Shown: positions 34,501 through 41,679 of the stretch, one piece after another | Layout: the number at the start of each line of letters is the position of its first letter | Numbering within the stretch: position 1 is the stretch's first letter | Source of the DNA: Dyella subtropica | GTDB lineage: Bacteria; Pseudomonadota; Gammaproteobacteria; Xanthomonadales; Rhodanobacteraceae | Assembly: GCF_026283965.1 (NCBI RefSeq) | Contig: NZ_JAPDPD010000006.1 | Span: 124,001 to 188,000, forward strand | DNA length: 64,000 nucleotides | Reading direction: 5' to 3' | Position numbers and translations under genes: made by a program | The notes under the pieces: generated by a model | Databases searched by the model: none | What the model was told of the DNA's origin: nothing | Seen by the model: the letters and a program-made list of their open reading frames with translations, nothing else

Positions 34501-36161
34501 TCAGCGGTTGCGGCCAGGAGCAAGTGCCAGCGGCGGCGCAGGCCACCCGCAGCTACGACGCGATGAATCGGCTGCTGACCCTGGCCCCGCCCGCGGGCAC
34601 CCAAAGCACCAGCTATACCTATGACGCGCTAGGCAACGTCGCTACAGCGAACTCCGGCATCACCGCCTGGGCAGCCACTCGCAATACCTTGGGCCAACTC
34701 ACCGCGGAGTCGCTGGGCGTCACCGGCAATGGCAGCAAGGTGATTCGTTACGCGCATGACGCCTATGGCAGCGTGCGTTTGGTCAGCTATCCGGACGGCA
34801 CGGTGGTCGATTACGCGCCGGATGCGCTCGGTCGCGCCACCCAGGTGGGCAGCTACGCCAACAACCTCAACTATTTTCCCGATGGCGACCTGCAGAGCTT
34901 CACCTATGGCAACGGCACCAGCTACCTGGCGCAGAAGAACGCACGCCAGCTGCTGAGTAACTTCAGCTATGGCAAAACCGGCACGCTGAATGTCAGCGAG
35001 GATTACACCTACGACGGCAACGGCAACATCACCAACATCACCGATCTGGCCAGTGGGCAGCGGACCAAGGCGCTGAGCTACGACACCCTGAACCGCCTGA
35101 CCCAGGCGCAGGCCAATGGCCTATGGGGTACCGAAAGCTACAGCTACGACCCACTGAACAACATTCGTAGCCGGGTCAGTGGTGGCCAGACCTTCACCTA
35201 TAACTACGACGCCTCCAAAACACTCCTGAGCAGCATTACCCAGGGCGCCACGCCGGTGGTGACCCTGCAGTACGACAACCGCGGCAACGTCAATCTGCGC
35301 AATGGCGCGGCGTTGGTCTTCGATCAGAAGAACCAGCTTACCGGCATCCCGGGCTACGACAGCTACGCCTACGATACGGCGGGCCGGCGTGTGCTGAAGA
35401 CGCCCGCCAGTGGTGCAGCGTCGACGTACTACTTCTATACCCAGGCCGGTCAGTTGCTGTACCAGTTCGATGCGGCGGCCAATACCGACACCGACTATCT
35501 CTATCTAGGCAAAAAGCTCATTGCGAAGACGGTGCAAGCCTCGGGTTCGGCACCCGACCAGTCCTCGATCCCCGCCATGGCGCCAGGCACGTACTCGCCT
35601 TTGAGCAGTGCGACGGGCAGCTATACCGTGAGTTGGTATGGCGTCGCCAATGCCGCCACCTATGAATTGCAGGAACAGGTCAATGGTGGTGCCTGGGCCA
35701 CGATCTACAGTGGGGCGGGGCAGTTGTGGGGTATGGCGAGCAAGGGCGCTGGCACCTATGGCTACCGCACACGCGCCTGCAATACGCAGGGCTGCGGGCC
35801 TTGGAGTCAGCCCAGCACGGTGGTCGTCAATGGGCAAAGTCCGCCCGTAGCGCCTACCACCTCGCCGCTGTTGTCCGTGCCGGCCGTTAGCACGACGGCT
35901 AGCTACGCGGTGCGCTGGACCGGCGTGGATGGGGCATCCAGCTATGTGCTGCAGGAGCAGTCCGGTACGGGGGCATGGGCGCAGGTGTACAGCGGCCCCG
36001 AGGGCGTTTGGCAAGCGATCGGTAAGCCTAATGGTAGCTATGGCTACCGCGTACAGGCGTGCAATGCCGGTGGCTGCGGGCCGTGGAGCGAAGTGGGAAC
36101 GCTCAACGTCAAAAACCCCAATGCCGCACTGCCGGCTATTTTGCAGCTGTTGTTGGATTAA
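31539..36161 (+). CDS. Secreted RHS/YD-repeat protein lacking the RHS core, with two Fn3-like units
   Basis: The 1540-aa protein starts with a signal peptide (to about PAHAQ) and a DUF6531-like opening (NPFGEHVDLYTGELSFEQTDIVLHGTGPDIVISRTFSPG). After about residue 650 come YD repeats (YDGQGQLTSFTDPNNHTT, YDAIGRITGITYPAGDE and many more) that would form the RHS shell. The repeats stop at TDYLYLGKKLIAKT, where a core normally follows, and are replaced by two tandem units of about 90 residues (SYTVSWYGVANAATYELQEQ... and SYAVRWTGVDGASSYVLQEQ...), each ending in CGPWS. The conserved core RYYDP...GRF occurs instead in the gene at 37316. Confidence 0.92.
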   Translation: MRVSAWILGRIALRLAVVFCIGVWVPAHAQSDELTPEEQFHRRIHVSEDIQPLGENPFGEHVDLYTGELSFEQTDIVLHGTGPDIVISRTFSPGTRTANSGGFTEPVNGEFGDWQLNLPRLTTLVSGLYNNATGDSAGNWVTSWVAGVGTGTNRCSGMSGGTQLRSRIPQIAWWHGYQLHIPGQGEQPILARANGHVSPSMNGPSGSAMTFNAYTPHNWMIGCLPQTASGEAGEAFWVVAPDGTKYWLDWLTYQWATPVSWKGTPSAPVVTDQLATAAAQVTQVQDRFGNWVQYHYTGSELTGITASDGRNVSIVWRSDAHYIDHISVTSSSGATRTWTYQYADLPQTAAGYVARLSTVVLPDNSSWQFNLLNLLTSTVGPDDVDGRPDCIGGYFHARNQGATFSGSITHPSGLQGTFTITPTARTRVGATRPPSPSCPLTVSQFFIPSSYFINALVSKTFMGAGVNNSWNYAYSSPPIYWADQCPNSVCPIHTVSTDVTDPNGNITRYSFDNTYQSYLEGSLVSTLHGFNPSTSAAIRTESQSYPVPASGDYFNNPIGFVMDSLLVNSSQKNNLYPVNLIQTTQEGDIYTWQALAFNAYGQATDVSRYNSIAGQSGIEKATTYLNDPALWVLGLPLQVTNVTKGEIESTNTYTSSDALQSRARFGQTLMNYGYDGQGQLTSFTDPNNHTTTLGSYKLGIPQSIGYPDGTSVSLVVDDFGQISSLTDQAGSTTNYSYDAIGRITGITYPAGDEVAWFPKSFSYAYVTTAERGLWAGHWRRTTSKGGAVTTTYFDAMLRPVLSDTAISGTANSDISTRTDYDWKGQKIFVSYPVSGTPDLSGITSGATSIYDALGRVIQLQQASELGTLTSSTAYLAGARKQVTDPKGYVTTTSYQVFDQPSYDAVIQVQAPEGITQAISRDLYGNPLSITQSGLYGTESDNVTKWLVYDSYHRLCRSTEPESGSEVTAYDAANNVAWTASGLSFSGSVSGCGQEQVPAAAQATRSYDAMNRLLTLAPPAGTQSTSYTYDALGNVATANSGITAWAATRNTLGQLTAESLGVTGNGSKVIRYAHDAYGSVRLVSYPDGTVVDYAPDALGRATQVGSYANNLNYFPDGDLQSFTYGNGTSYLAQKNARQLLSNFSYGKTGTLNVSEDYTYDGNGNITNITDLASGQRTKALSYDTLNRLTQAQANGLWGTESYSYDPLNNIRSRVSGGQTFTYNYDASKTLLSSITQGATPVVTLQYDNRGNVNLRNGAALVFDQKNQLTGIPGYDSYAYDTAGRRVLKTPASGAASTYYFYTQAGQLLYQFDAAANTDTDYLYLGKKLIAKTVQASGSAPDQSSIPAMAPGTYSPLSSATGSYTVSWYGVANAATYELQEQVNGGAWATIYSGAGQLWGMASKGAGTYGYRTRACNTQGCGPWSQPSTVVVNGQSPPVAPTTSPLLSVPAVSTTASYAVRWTGVDGASSYVLQEQSGTGAWAQVYSGPEGVWQAIGKPNGSYGYRVQACNAGGCGPWSEVGTLNVKNPNAALPAILQLLLD

Positions 36162-36340
36162 GCAATGGTGTGAGCGTCGCGTTCGATCGGACTTTCTCCT
36201 GGCCTTATGTCCGGAGATATATAGGAAGCGTGCTGCGAGAAGCATTGACCGGGACATGGTCATAGCGTTCAGGTCAATGCGGTGATTCAAGCGGGCTAGG
36301 TGATGTCAAGATCTTATTCGTCGATACTAAGGGGCGAGTC

Positions 36341-36697
36341 ATGAGTAATGAAATAAAAACAATATCTTTGGCCCTGCTCTTTTTTGTTTCAATGATTCTT
36401 TCGGCGGCATCACCGGCGCAGACTGCGGTGGGTCCAATAAACCTCACTCAGGTAAACACTGGGTGGAATTCAGACGAAATATCTGTTGGGACGGGTGCGC
36501 CAGCCATAAATCCGGCAACCTGCCCCATGACGGACCTCTACGTTACTGAATCCGGAGCGCCCGGCAATAGAAGTCATTACGCAGCGGCCCTCACTGCCCT
36601 CGCGAACGGCCTTGCCGTGGTTATCGTTGTTGCCAACCAAGGGTGCTCAAGCGATGGTCGCCCCAAAATCTGGGGTATCACGATCTACAAGAAATAG
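36341..36697 (+). CDS. Small secreted Cys-containing protein, paralogue 1
   Basis: The 118-aa protein has a signal peptide (to about SPAQT) and a mature part with two cysteines, one in NPATCPMTDLY and one in NQGCSSDGRPKI, joined by the family's hallmark helix-strand YAAALTALANGLAVVIVV. It ends GITIYKK and is closest to the paralogue at 39533. GGGGCGAG precedes the ATG. No known family was recognised with confidence. Confidence 0.72.
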   Translation: MSNEIKTISLALLFFVSMILSAASPAQTAVGPINLTQVNTGWNSDEISVGTGAPAINPATCPMTDLYVTESGAPGNRSHYAAALTALANGLAVVIVVANQGCSSDGRPKIWGITIYKK

Positions 36698-36714
36698 TGA
36701 TCGAAGGGCTGTTT

Positions 36715-36735
36715 GATTAGCGCCGAATCTCAGTC
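36715..36735. repeat. Solo end of a GATTGGCG-type repeat
   Basis: GATTAGCGCCGAATCTCAGT is a single copy of the left terminus of the elements at 21165 and 29202. No C/T-rich interior or right end follows; it appears to be a remnant. Confidence 0.5.
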
Positions 36736-36894
36736 GGAGTTCGGGCTGTTGATATTCACCATTTTCCCTCCTGAAGAACGATAAGGGGGTGGCTCAGTGA
36801 GGAGTGTTAAGAGCAACTAACTACCGTCGTCTTGTCGATGCGCAACTAAAAAAGCCGACTACTCCCAACTCTTGACAATCAGAGTCTCGTAAAC

Positions 36895-37206
36895 ATGCAC
36901 AAAATCATCATCGCCGTAGGAATGTTCTTGGCGTCAGCCACCACACTGGCGGAACCGACGACCTCACCCACCACGGTGGTCCGGGCGCGTGCCTACCTTC
37001 CATCTCAGGCATATATCGACGTCACGTCCAGCGACCAATGTGGCACGAGTACATTCATGATTGACATGTCGAGCAGTAGCGGTCGTGCGGCCTATGCCAA
37101 TGTCCTTGCGGCACTCAGCGCCGGGAAGAAAATCCAGGTCGAGGTTTCGTCGTGCTCGGGGTGGGGATCGCCCGTGCAGTCAATCTACATTTGGGCGAAC
37201 GGGTGA
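36895..37206 (+). CDS. Small secreted Cys-containing protein, paralogue 2
   Basis: The 103-aa protein has a signal peptide (to about TTLAEP) and two mature cysteines (SDQCGTSTFMID and SSCSGWGS) bracketing AAYANVLAALSAGKKIQVEVSS, the same layout as its neighbours. It ends IYIWANG. It lies between the large RHS protein and its separate core-toxin gene. No function can be assigned from sequence. Confidence 0.68.
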   Translation: MHKIIIAVGMFLASATTLAEPTTSPTTVVRARAYLPSQAYIDVTSSDQCGTSTFMIDMSSSSGRAAYANVLAALSAGKKIQVEVSSCSGWGSPVQSIYIWANG

Positions 37207-37315
37207 TCTATCACTCTTGCTGCGCAATAAGTGATGGCTCCGCACAGAGCCGTTTGGAAGCTAACAGTAGCGGCCTCATCAGGTTTCAGTGCGAGTTCCA
37301 ACCAGGGAAATGGTC

Positions 37316-38305
37316 ATGCCGATGTTGAAGAACCTTCTTGCCGTGGTCAGCCTTTGGATGCTGGTGTGCCTGACGGCCAGCGCGGGCACGGTGACTTATA
37401 TCTATACCGATCCGCAGGGGACGCCGCTGGCGGAGGCGGATGCCAGCGGCAATATCACGGCGACGTTTGATTACAAGCCTTATGGGTCGCTGGCGTTGGG
37501 TAATCCTCCGAACGGCCCAGCCTATACGGGACATGTCGATGATCCAGATACAAGTCTCGTATACATGCAGGCGCGTTATTACGATCCAATGATTGGGCGA
37601 TTTGTGAGCGCCGATCCGGTGGCAGTCTCGCCAGCCAGCGTATTTAATTTTAGCCGTTACGATTACGCTGACAACAATCCCATCATAAATTTTGATCCCA
37701 CGGGGATGGCGTGTGCTGCTTCCGGGGAGGTTTCCGCGTCAGTGCAACGGATGCGAGATTCCTCTGATAAATGCAGCGGGAGCTCAGTACAGCCAGCGAC
37801 AAGTCCATCACCATCGCTTGGTGGAAGGGTTGCGGGTGTGGCTATTGGCGTTGGAAAAGCTGTGGTTAATGGGTTATCAGACTTCATGGAGCTGCTCGCT
37901 CCTCCAGAGGGGGATCCTCTGGAGCCCGCAAGTAACGATCAGGCTAACGGGATGATTGCTGGAGGCATTATTGTTGATGTGGCTACGGCTGTCGCAACTG
38001 AAGGTGATTCACTTGAGATTTCGGCTGGAAGGAGTACTACTGTAATAGGTAGGGTTAAGGACCTGCAGTCACTGGGAGCAGGAGAGCAGTCGCTGTTAAG
38101 TCGCTTGCCAAACCGAGGAAGCCCCAAGGCAAACTGGACTCAGAATGCAGGAGTTCTTCGTCAGGAGATGGCGCGGAGAGTGCCGATTCGAGATGCCTCG
38201 CCGGGAAATAATAGTGGCCAGTTTCTTAACGCCGAACGAAATTTGCTCAGGGATCGTGGTTGGACATTTAATGAAAATACAAACTATTGGATGCCGCCAA
38301 AGTGA
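37316..38305 (+). CDS. RHS core domain with own signal peptide and C-terminal candidate toxin
   Basis: The 329-aa protein starts with a signal peptide (MLKNLLAVVSLWMLVCLTASA) directly followed by the RHS terminal core: GTVTYIYTDPQGTPLAEAD..., GHVDDPDTSLVYMQARYYDP...GRFVSADPV, NPIINFDPTG. This is the part missing from the protein at 31539. After a low-complexity linker and a hydrophobic segment, the last about 60 residues (NWTQNAGVLRQEMARRVPIRDAS...GQFLNAERNLLRDRGWTFNEN) are a variable tip typical of polymorphic toxins; its activity is not recognised. The stop overlaps the next ATG (TGATG). AGGGAA six bases before 37316 sets the start. Confidence 0.85.
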   Translation: MPMLKNLLAVVSLWMLVCLTASAGTVTYIYTDPQGTPLAEADASGNITATFDYKPYGSLALGNPPNGPAYTGHVDDPDTSLVYMQARYYDPMIGRFVSADPVAVSPASVFNFSRYDYADNNPIINFDPTGMACAASGEVSASVQRMRDSSDKCSGSSVQPATSPSPSLGGRVAGVAIGVGKAVVNGLSDFMELLAPPEGDPLEPASNDQANGMIAGGIIVDVATAVATEGDSLEISAGRSTTVIGRVKDLQSLGAGEQSLLSRLPNRGSPKANWTQNAGVLRQEMARRVPIRDASPGNNSGQFLNAERNLLRDRGWTFNENTNYWMPPK

Positions 38306-38898
38306 TGACCAAACACAAAGCCGCCGATGACTTTGGGCGGACGTTCATAGATCTGAATTTTTCCCTTGGTGCAACACAGTCATTTGATTTTCTCGGTGAA
38401 TTCGGGTTTGAGCGCGTGGAGGCTTTACCGTCAATTGTGCGATATCGATATGGTGATATTGAGGTCGATATATGTATCGGTCGAAAATCATATGAGCTGG
38501 ATTTTGAAATTTCTCGTGGTGGCGAGAAATATTCGATCCAGGAGCTTATTCGGATCACTGATCCTAATGCTGCGAGGCAATATCGTAGTTATGCTGCGAC
38601 CACCCAGGATGGTCTGAAAGAAGGTTTTAATAAATTGAGGGATATTGTAAAGAAGTACGGACGAAATGCACTTCGAGGGGACCCCGAAGTATTCATATTG
38701 CTCGAGCAGCAGAGAAAGTCTTGGTCTCGTGAGTATGCACTCGATGTTCTGGAAGGTCAGTTACGTCCAAAGGCTGAGTTAGCGTTCCGACAGAAGAAGT
38801 ATTCAGAAGCCGTTGAGTTGTACGAGAAAATTCGATCTCGTCTTACTCTCGCAGAACTAAAGAAGCTCGAAATTGCGAAGGCACGGTCGCGTAGTTAG
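38305..38898 (+). CDS. Candidate immunity protein for the RHS toxin
   Basis: The 197-aa protein begins one base inside the toxin stop, so translation is coupled, the arrangement expected of an immunity gene. The sequence (GFERVEALPSIVRYRYGDIEVDICIGRKSYELDFEISRGGEKYSIQELIRI, then a helical Lys/Arg/Glu-rich C-terminal half) has no signal peptide and looks cytoplasmic. Base composition is AT-rich compared with the window, as for recently acquired immunity genes. No family name can be given; the role is inferred from position. Confidence 0.72.
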   Translation: MTKHKAADDFGRTFIDLNFSLGATQSFDFLGEFGFERVEALPSIVRYRYGDIEVDICIGRKSYELDFEISRGGEKYSIQELIRITDPNAARQYRSYAATTQDGLKEGFNKLRDIVKKYGRNALRGDPEVFILLEQQRKSWSREYALDVLEGQLRPKAELAFRQKKYSEAVELYEKIRSRLTLAELKKLEIAKARSRS

Positions 38899-39147
38899 AA
38901 GAATTTGTGTCAGAGTGCAGTTATGAGAGCTCTCGATCAGATTAACTTTCTGTGTGGGTAATTGAACCGGGCTCCGTTTCGACGATCTTTAAAAAAAGTT
39001 TGCTGTGTTCCTGCCAGGGATGCTTTTGAGCTTAGAGTGAGTAATGGCTAGGTGGCCTGAGGTGTCCATGGCCTCCTATTCTTCGGGATACCTCAGTCTC
39101 TGACACCGTTTTCAAAGAATGGAATCACAATCTCTGTGGAGTAGATG

Positions 39148-39504
39148 ATGCGCTTTGGTGATTTAGTGAAGGGCGCTGTCGCCGTTTGGTTGGCGGTTGC
39201 TGTAGGGAACGTCTATGCCTGGGACGGCGCTGTTACCGGGAAGATCGCGCAGATCAATGGTGTTGGTGGAGCGGGGGCAGCTCCAGGCAACTATGACATT
39301 CGTGTCTATATCGGGGGGCAAGCATCAGTTTGTGCTGGAGCTGTCGACCCCAGTTGGGGCTATATCAACATCAATGATCCAAACTACAAAGGCCTTCTTG
39401 CCATGCTACTGATGGCTCAGGCTACTGGCAAAACTGTCACTCTGTATACGAATAAGGATTCGAACGGCTATTGCCAAATTGGTTACATCGCAGTCGTGAC
39501 CTGA
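39148..39504 (+). CDS. Small secreted Cys-containing protein, paralogue 3
   Basis: The 118-aa protein has a signal peptide (to about NVYA) then WDGAVTGKI, one cysteine in ASVCAGAV and one in NGYCQIGYIAV, with NYKGLLAMLLMAQATGKTVTLYTN between them. The order of elements (aromatic start, Cys, helix, TGKTV strand, Cys) recalls small OB-fold B subunits of AB5 toxins, but this is only a resemblance by eye. The ATG at 39148 has GGAG seven bases before it; the ATG at 39145 is an alternative. Confidence 0.7.
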   Translation: MRFGDLVKGAVAVWLAVAVGNVYAWDGAVTGKIAQINGVGGAGAAPGNYDIRVYIGGQASVCAGAVDPSWGYININDPNYKGLLAMLLMAQATGKTVTLYTNKDSNGYCQIGYIAVVT

Positions 39505-39532
39505 CGGTCGAGGAATCAGTAAGGAGTCGACA

Positions 39533-39886
39533 ATGCATAGGGCGATTAAGGGGGTGGCTATTTCTGTCATCGTGGCGACGAGTATCGCCCTGTCTTCAGC
39601 CGCTTTGGCTCAGGCCACCTCAGGGCAGATGATCATCAACAACATGATGACTGGCTGGGGCGCGGACTCCTTCGCAATTCAGACGTATGGCTACACGCCG
39701 GTAAACCCTGCCAACTGCCCTAGCAGTGACTACTACCAAGTCGATGGCATTGATGGAGGATACAAAACTCTCTATGCCGCCGCACTGATCGCATACACCA
39801 ATAGGACACCCGTTTATATCGTTGTGTCGAATACGGATTGTCGCAACACACGTCCAAAGATCATTGGCATCACGCTGGCTAAGTGA
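39533..39886 (+). CDS. Small secreted Cys-containing protein, paralogue 4
   Basis: The 117-aa protein follows a strong AAGGAG site and has a signal peptide (to about ALAQA). Mature features: TGWGADSFAIQTYGYTPVNPANCPSSDYYQVDG, then LYAAALIAYTNRTPVYIVVSNTDCRNTRPKIIGITLAK. It is clearly paralogous to the protein at 36341 (shared TGW, NPA-CP, YAAAL, RPKI-GIT). It lies 28 bp after paralogue 3 and is probably cotranscribed with it. Confidence 0.75.
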   Translation: MHRAIKGVAISVIVATSIALSSAALAQATSGQMIINNMMTGWGADSFAIQTYGYTPVNPANCPSSDYYQVDGIDGGYKTLYAAALIAYTNRTPVYIVVSNTDCRNTRPKIIGITLAK

Positions 39887-39903
39887 TGCAACCCATCAGC
39901 ACC

Positions 39904-40025
39904 CTCTGTGCCAATATGAGGCACATGCACCTCGATGATCAGCGAAGTGATGGCGAAGACGGCGTCGAAAAAGAAGGTGTGGCGTTCGGACTGTGAGGTG
40001 TTGGTGCTCTTTGAGATGGGCTGCC
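39904..40025 (-). pseudogene. Decayed 5' fragment of a TMEM175-like gene
   Basis: On the minus strand this stretch encodes a near copy of residues 1-35 of the TMEM175-like protein at 30625: TSQSERHTFFFDAVFAI...SLIIEVHVPH against ASQLERLTFFSDAVFAI...LLIIEVHVPH. DNA similarity is about 85% by eye, extends a few bases upstream of the start, and includes a 6-base deletion; the FSD signature has become FFD. Homology ends at about 39904, next to the end of paralogue 4. It cannot make a channel. Confidence 0.75.
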
Positions 40026-40177
40026 TCATCTCATCGGGTGCCGCACTTCAGAACAGAATTCGCCACCGGTTTTGTGCAATCCAGATGGGTTGGTCCGGAG
40101 CTATCCCCTCGATGGAAGGGTTAGGTCTGCGGTGAGGTGGCGTGCCGAGAACGACTGCAACGAGCAATTTTGTCGAG

Positions 40178-40543
40178 CTATTTCGACACGCTGATGGTCG
40201 TCGCCGTTACGATGACGAAACTGCCGTTACCCCATACGTCCGTACACCCATTGACCCACCCTTGTATTGGCCGATCGGTCGACAAGGCGAGAAGAGCTGT
40301 GGCATACATCGCATTGAAGTTCGCATTCGTCTTGGGGATCAAGATGTAATTCTTGAGGGCGGGAGTGGCGCAACCTTCCGTGTTGGCGCTTGAGCCCAGC
40401 GTGATGAGGGCGTTTCCCGAGTCGTGGATGGTTACCGAGAGCACCGCGTTGCTTCCGTTGTCGCTGTTTGCGTCGGAGCTGCTGAAAGCACAGGCAAGAA
40501 GAAGCGTAGTACCAATGCGAGCGAGCATGTGCCGGTGTTCCAT
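40178..40543 (-). CDS. Small secreted Cys-containing protein, paralogue 5 (opposite strand)
   Basis: The 121-aa protein has a signal peptide with a possible lipobox (LLLACAFSS), then TIHDSGNALITLGSSANTEGCATPALKNYILIP, MYATALLALSTDRPIQGWVNGCTDVWG and a final strand VIVTATTISVSK. The Cys-helix-strand-Cys layout matches the plus-strand paralogues. GAAGGGA precedes the ATG. It is the only member on this strand, pointing to local rearrangement. Confidence 0.68.
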   Translation of the reverse strand: MEHRHMLARIGTTLLLACAFSSSDANSDNGSNAVLSVTIHDSGNALITLGSSANTEGCATPALKNYILIPKTNANFNAMYATALLALSTDRPIQGWVNGCTDVWGNGSFVIVTATTISVSK

Positions 40544-40840
40544 GATTCCCTTCTCGGTGGTGATTGTGACGTAGAGCGCAGAGTCGGTGCCGTCTTGAGC
40601 CGCTCATGGATCGGTACGATACCAGGGCTGGTTGAGCGGGTGCACGCACAACTTGCGGACATCGCCTCTCAACCAAATCTGGCTTGCTCGTTTTTCAAGC
40701 ATCCAGGTGTCGTCTATATTTCCGGTTTCCGAGTAATTCAGGCGTTGTGCCGTGAGGGCATTGAGTCTCGATCTATTCTTACAGTGGAGGCATGTGGCAG
40801 AACTTATCGCTCATGGAGAGCGATCTACAGGGAGGAAAGA

Positions 40841-41193
40841 ATGATCAATAAGAAGATGTGGCTTCATTTGATTGTGTTGCTCGCGGCGTTGGTGGCTGGC
40901 GCGAGCAGCATTGCTGGTGAAGCCGTTGGCCCGCGTAAGGTTGTGAATCTGGGCTGCCAGAACAGCAACGGTACTTGCTACGTCATCCTTGATGGGGCCT
41001 CATTCGGAAGTACGTTGGGTTGTGCGGTGCGACAACAGAATTTCGTTTCGACAATGGCGATACCGACAATGGAAAGCGTTCGTACGCTTCCTTCCTTGCC
41101 GCTTTCCTCACCGGAAAGCAGGTAACGATTTATCTGAATGGATGTACCTCGCAAAGGTATCCGGCTCTCTTGTGTTTCTCTGTGGTGAACTAG
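40841..41193 (+). pseudogene. Small secreted Cys-containing protein, paralogue 6, frameshifted
   Basis: A strong GGGAGGA site and a signal peptide (to about SSIAGEA) open a frame that continues as NSNGTCYVILDGASFGSTLGCAV and then reads 22 unrelated residues to a stop at 41125. In another frame the family C-terminus continues: FRFDNGDTDNGKRSYASFLAAFLTGKQVTIYLNGCTSQRYPA...CFSVVN to a stop at 41191-41193. The shift lies at about 41022-41035. Either a recent pseudogene or a sequencing error; the intact second half suggests the change is young. Confidence 0.7.
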
Positions 41194-41241
41194 AGCAAGT
41201 GAATTGGGAAGCGTCTGGCCCTTCCATCGAGACGCCTTCCA

Positions 41242-41269
41242 GGGGGGGGCGAAATGGCGACCCCTTTTT
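41242..41269 (+). terminator. Terminator after paralogue 6
   Basis: A G-run/CG arm (GGGGGCG) pairs with CG-A-CCCC and is followed by TTTTT (41265-41269). The stem is short and imperfect, but its position 50 bp after the frameshifted gene and the T run support it. Confidence 0.5.
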
Positions 41270-41322
41270 GCTTTCCCCGGACAAGGTTTTTTAGGTAGAT
41301 TCCAATAAAGAGGATGAAAGCA

Positions 41323-41679
41323 ATGTCATTGCTCCGTACAAGAATTATTGCAACCTTAATTGTGGCGCTATTTCCAATGAGCCAGGTCGCGGCTTATGAC
41401 TGGGTGGCTACCGGACATGTGGTTGATCTAGAGGCCACCTACCTTCCAGGGCTCGTCGTCTTCACTCTTGATGTACAGGCCGGTGCGAATTCTTGCCATA
41501 TTTTTTGGAATGGCAGCTCCGCTCAACCAGCAAGCGCTCAAGCAGATAACGTCAAGGCTGTTTATGCGACGCTGCTAGCGGCGAAGGTTAGCGGACAGAA
41601 GATAACGGTCTATGGTTCAAATCCAAGCACGACTGATAACACTTCCTGCGAGGGCAACTTCATTCATGTTGCGGGATGA
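41323..41679 (+). CDS. Small secreted Cys-containing protein, paralogue 7
   Basis: The 118-aa protein has a signal peptide (to about SQVAA) then YDWVATGHVVDLEA, cysteines in GANSCHIFW and NTSCEGNFIHVAG, and AVYATLLAAKVSGQKITVYG between. It resembles paralogue 3 most in its aromatic W start and C-terminus. The ATG at 41323 has GAGG at a workable distance; the ATG at 41314 is too close to it. This is the last member of the cluster. Confidence 0.7.
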   Translation: MSLLRTRIIATLIVALFPMSQVAAYDWVATGHVVDLEATYLPGLVVFTLDVQAGANSCHIFWNGSSAQPASAQADNVKAVYATLLAAKVSGQKITVYGSNPSTTDNTSCEGNFIHVAG

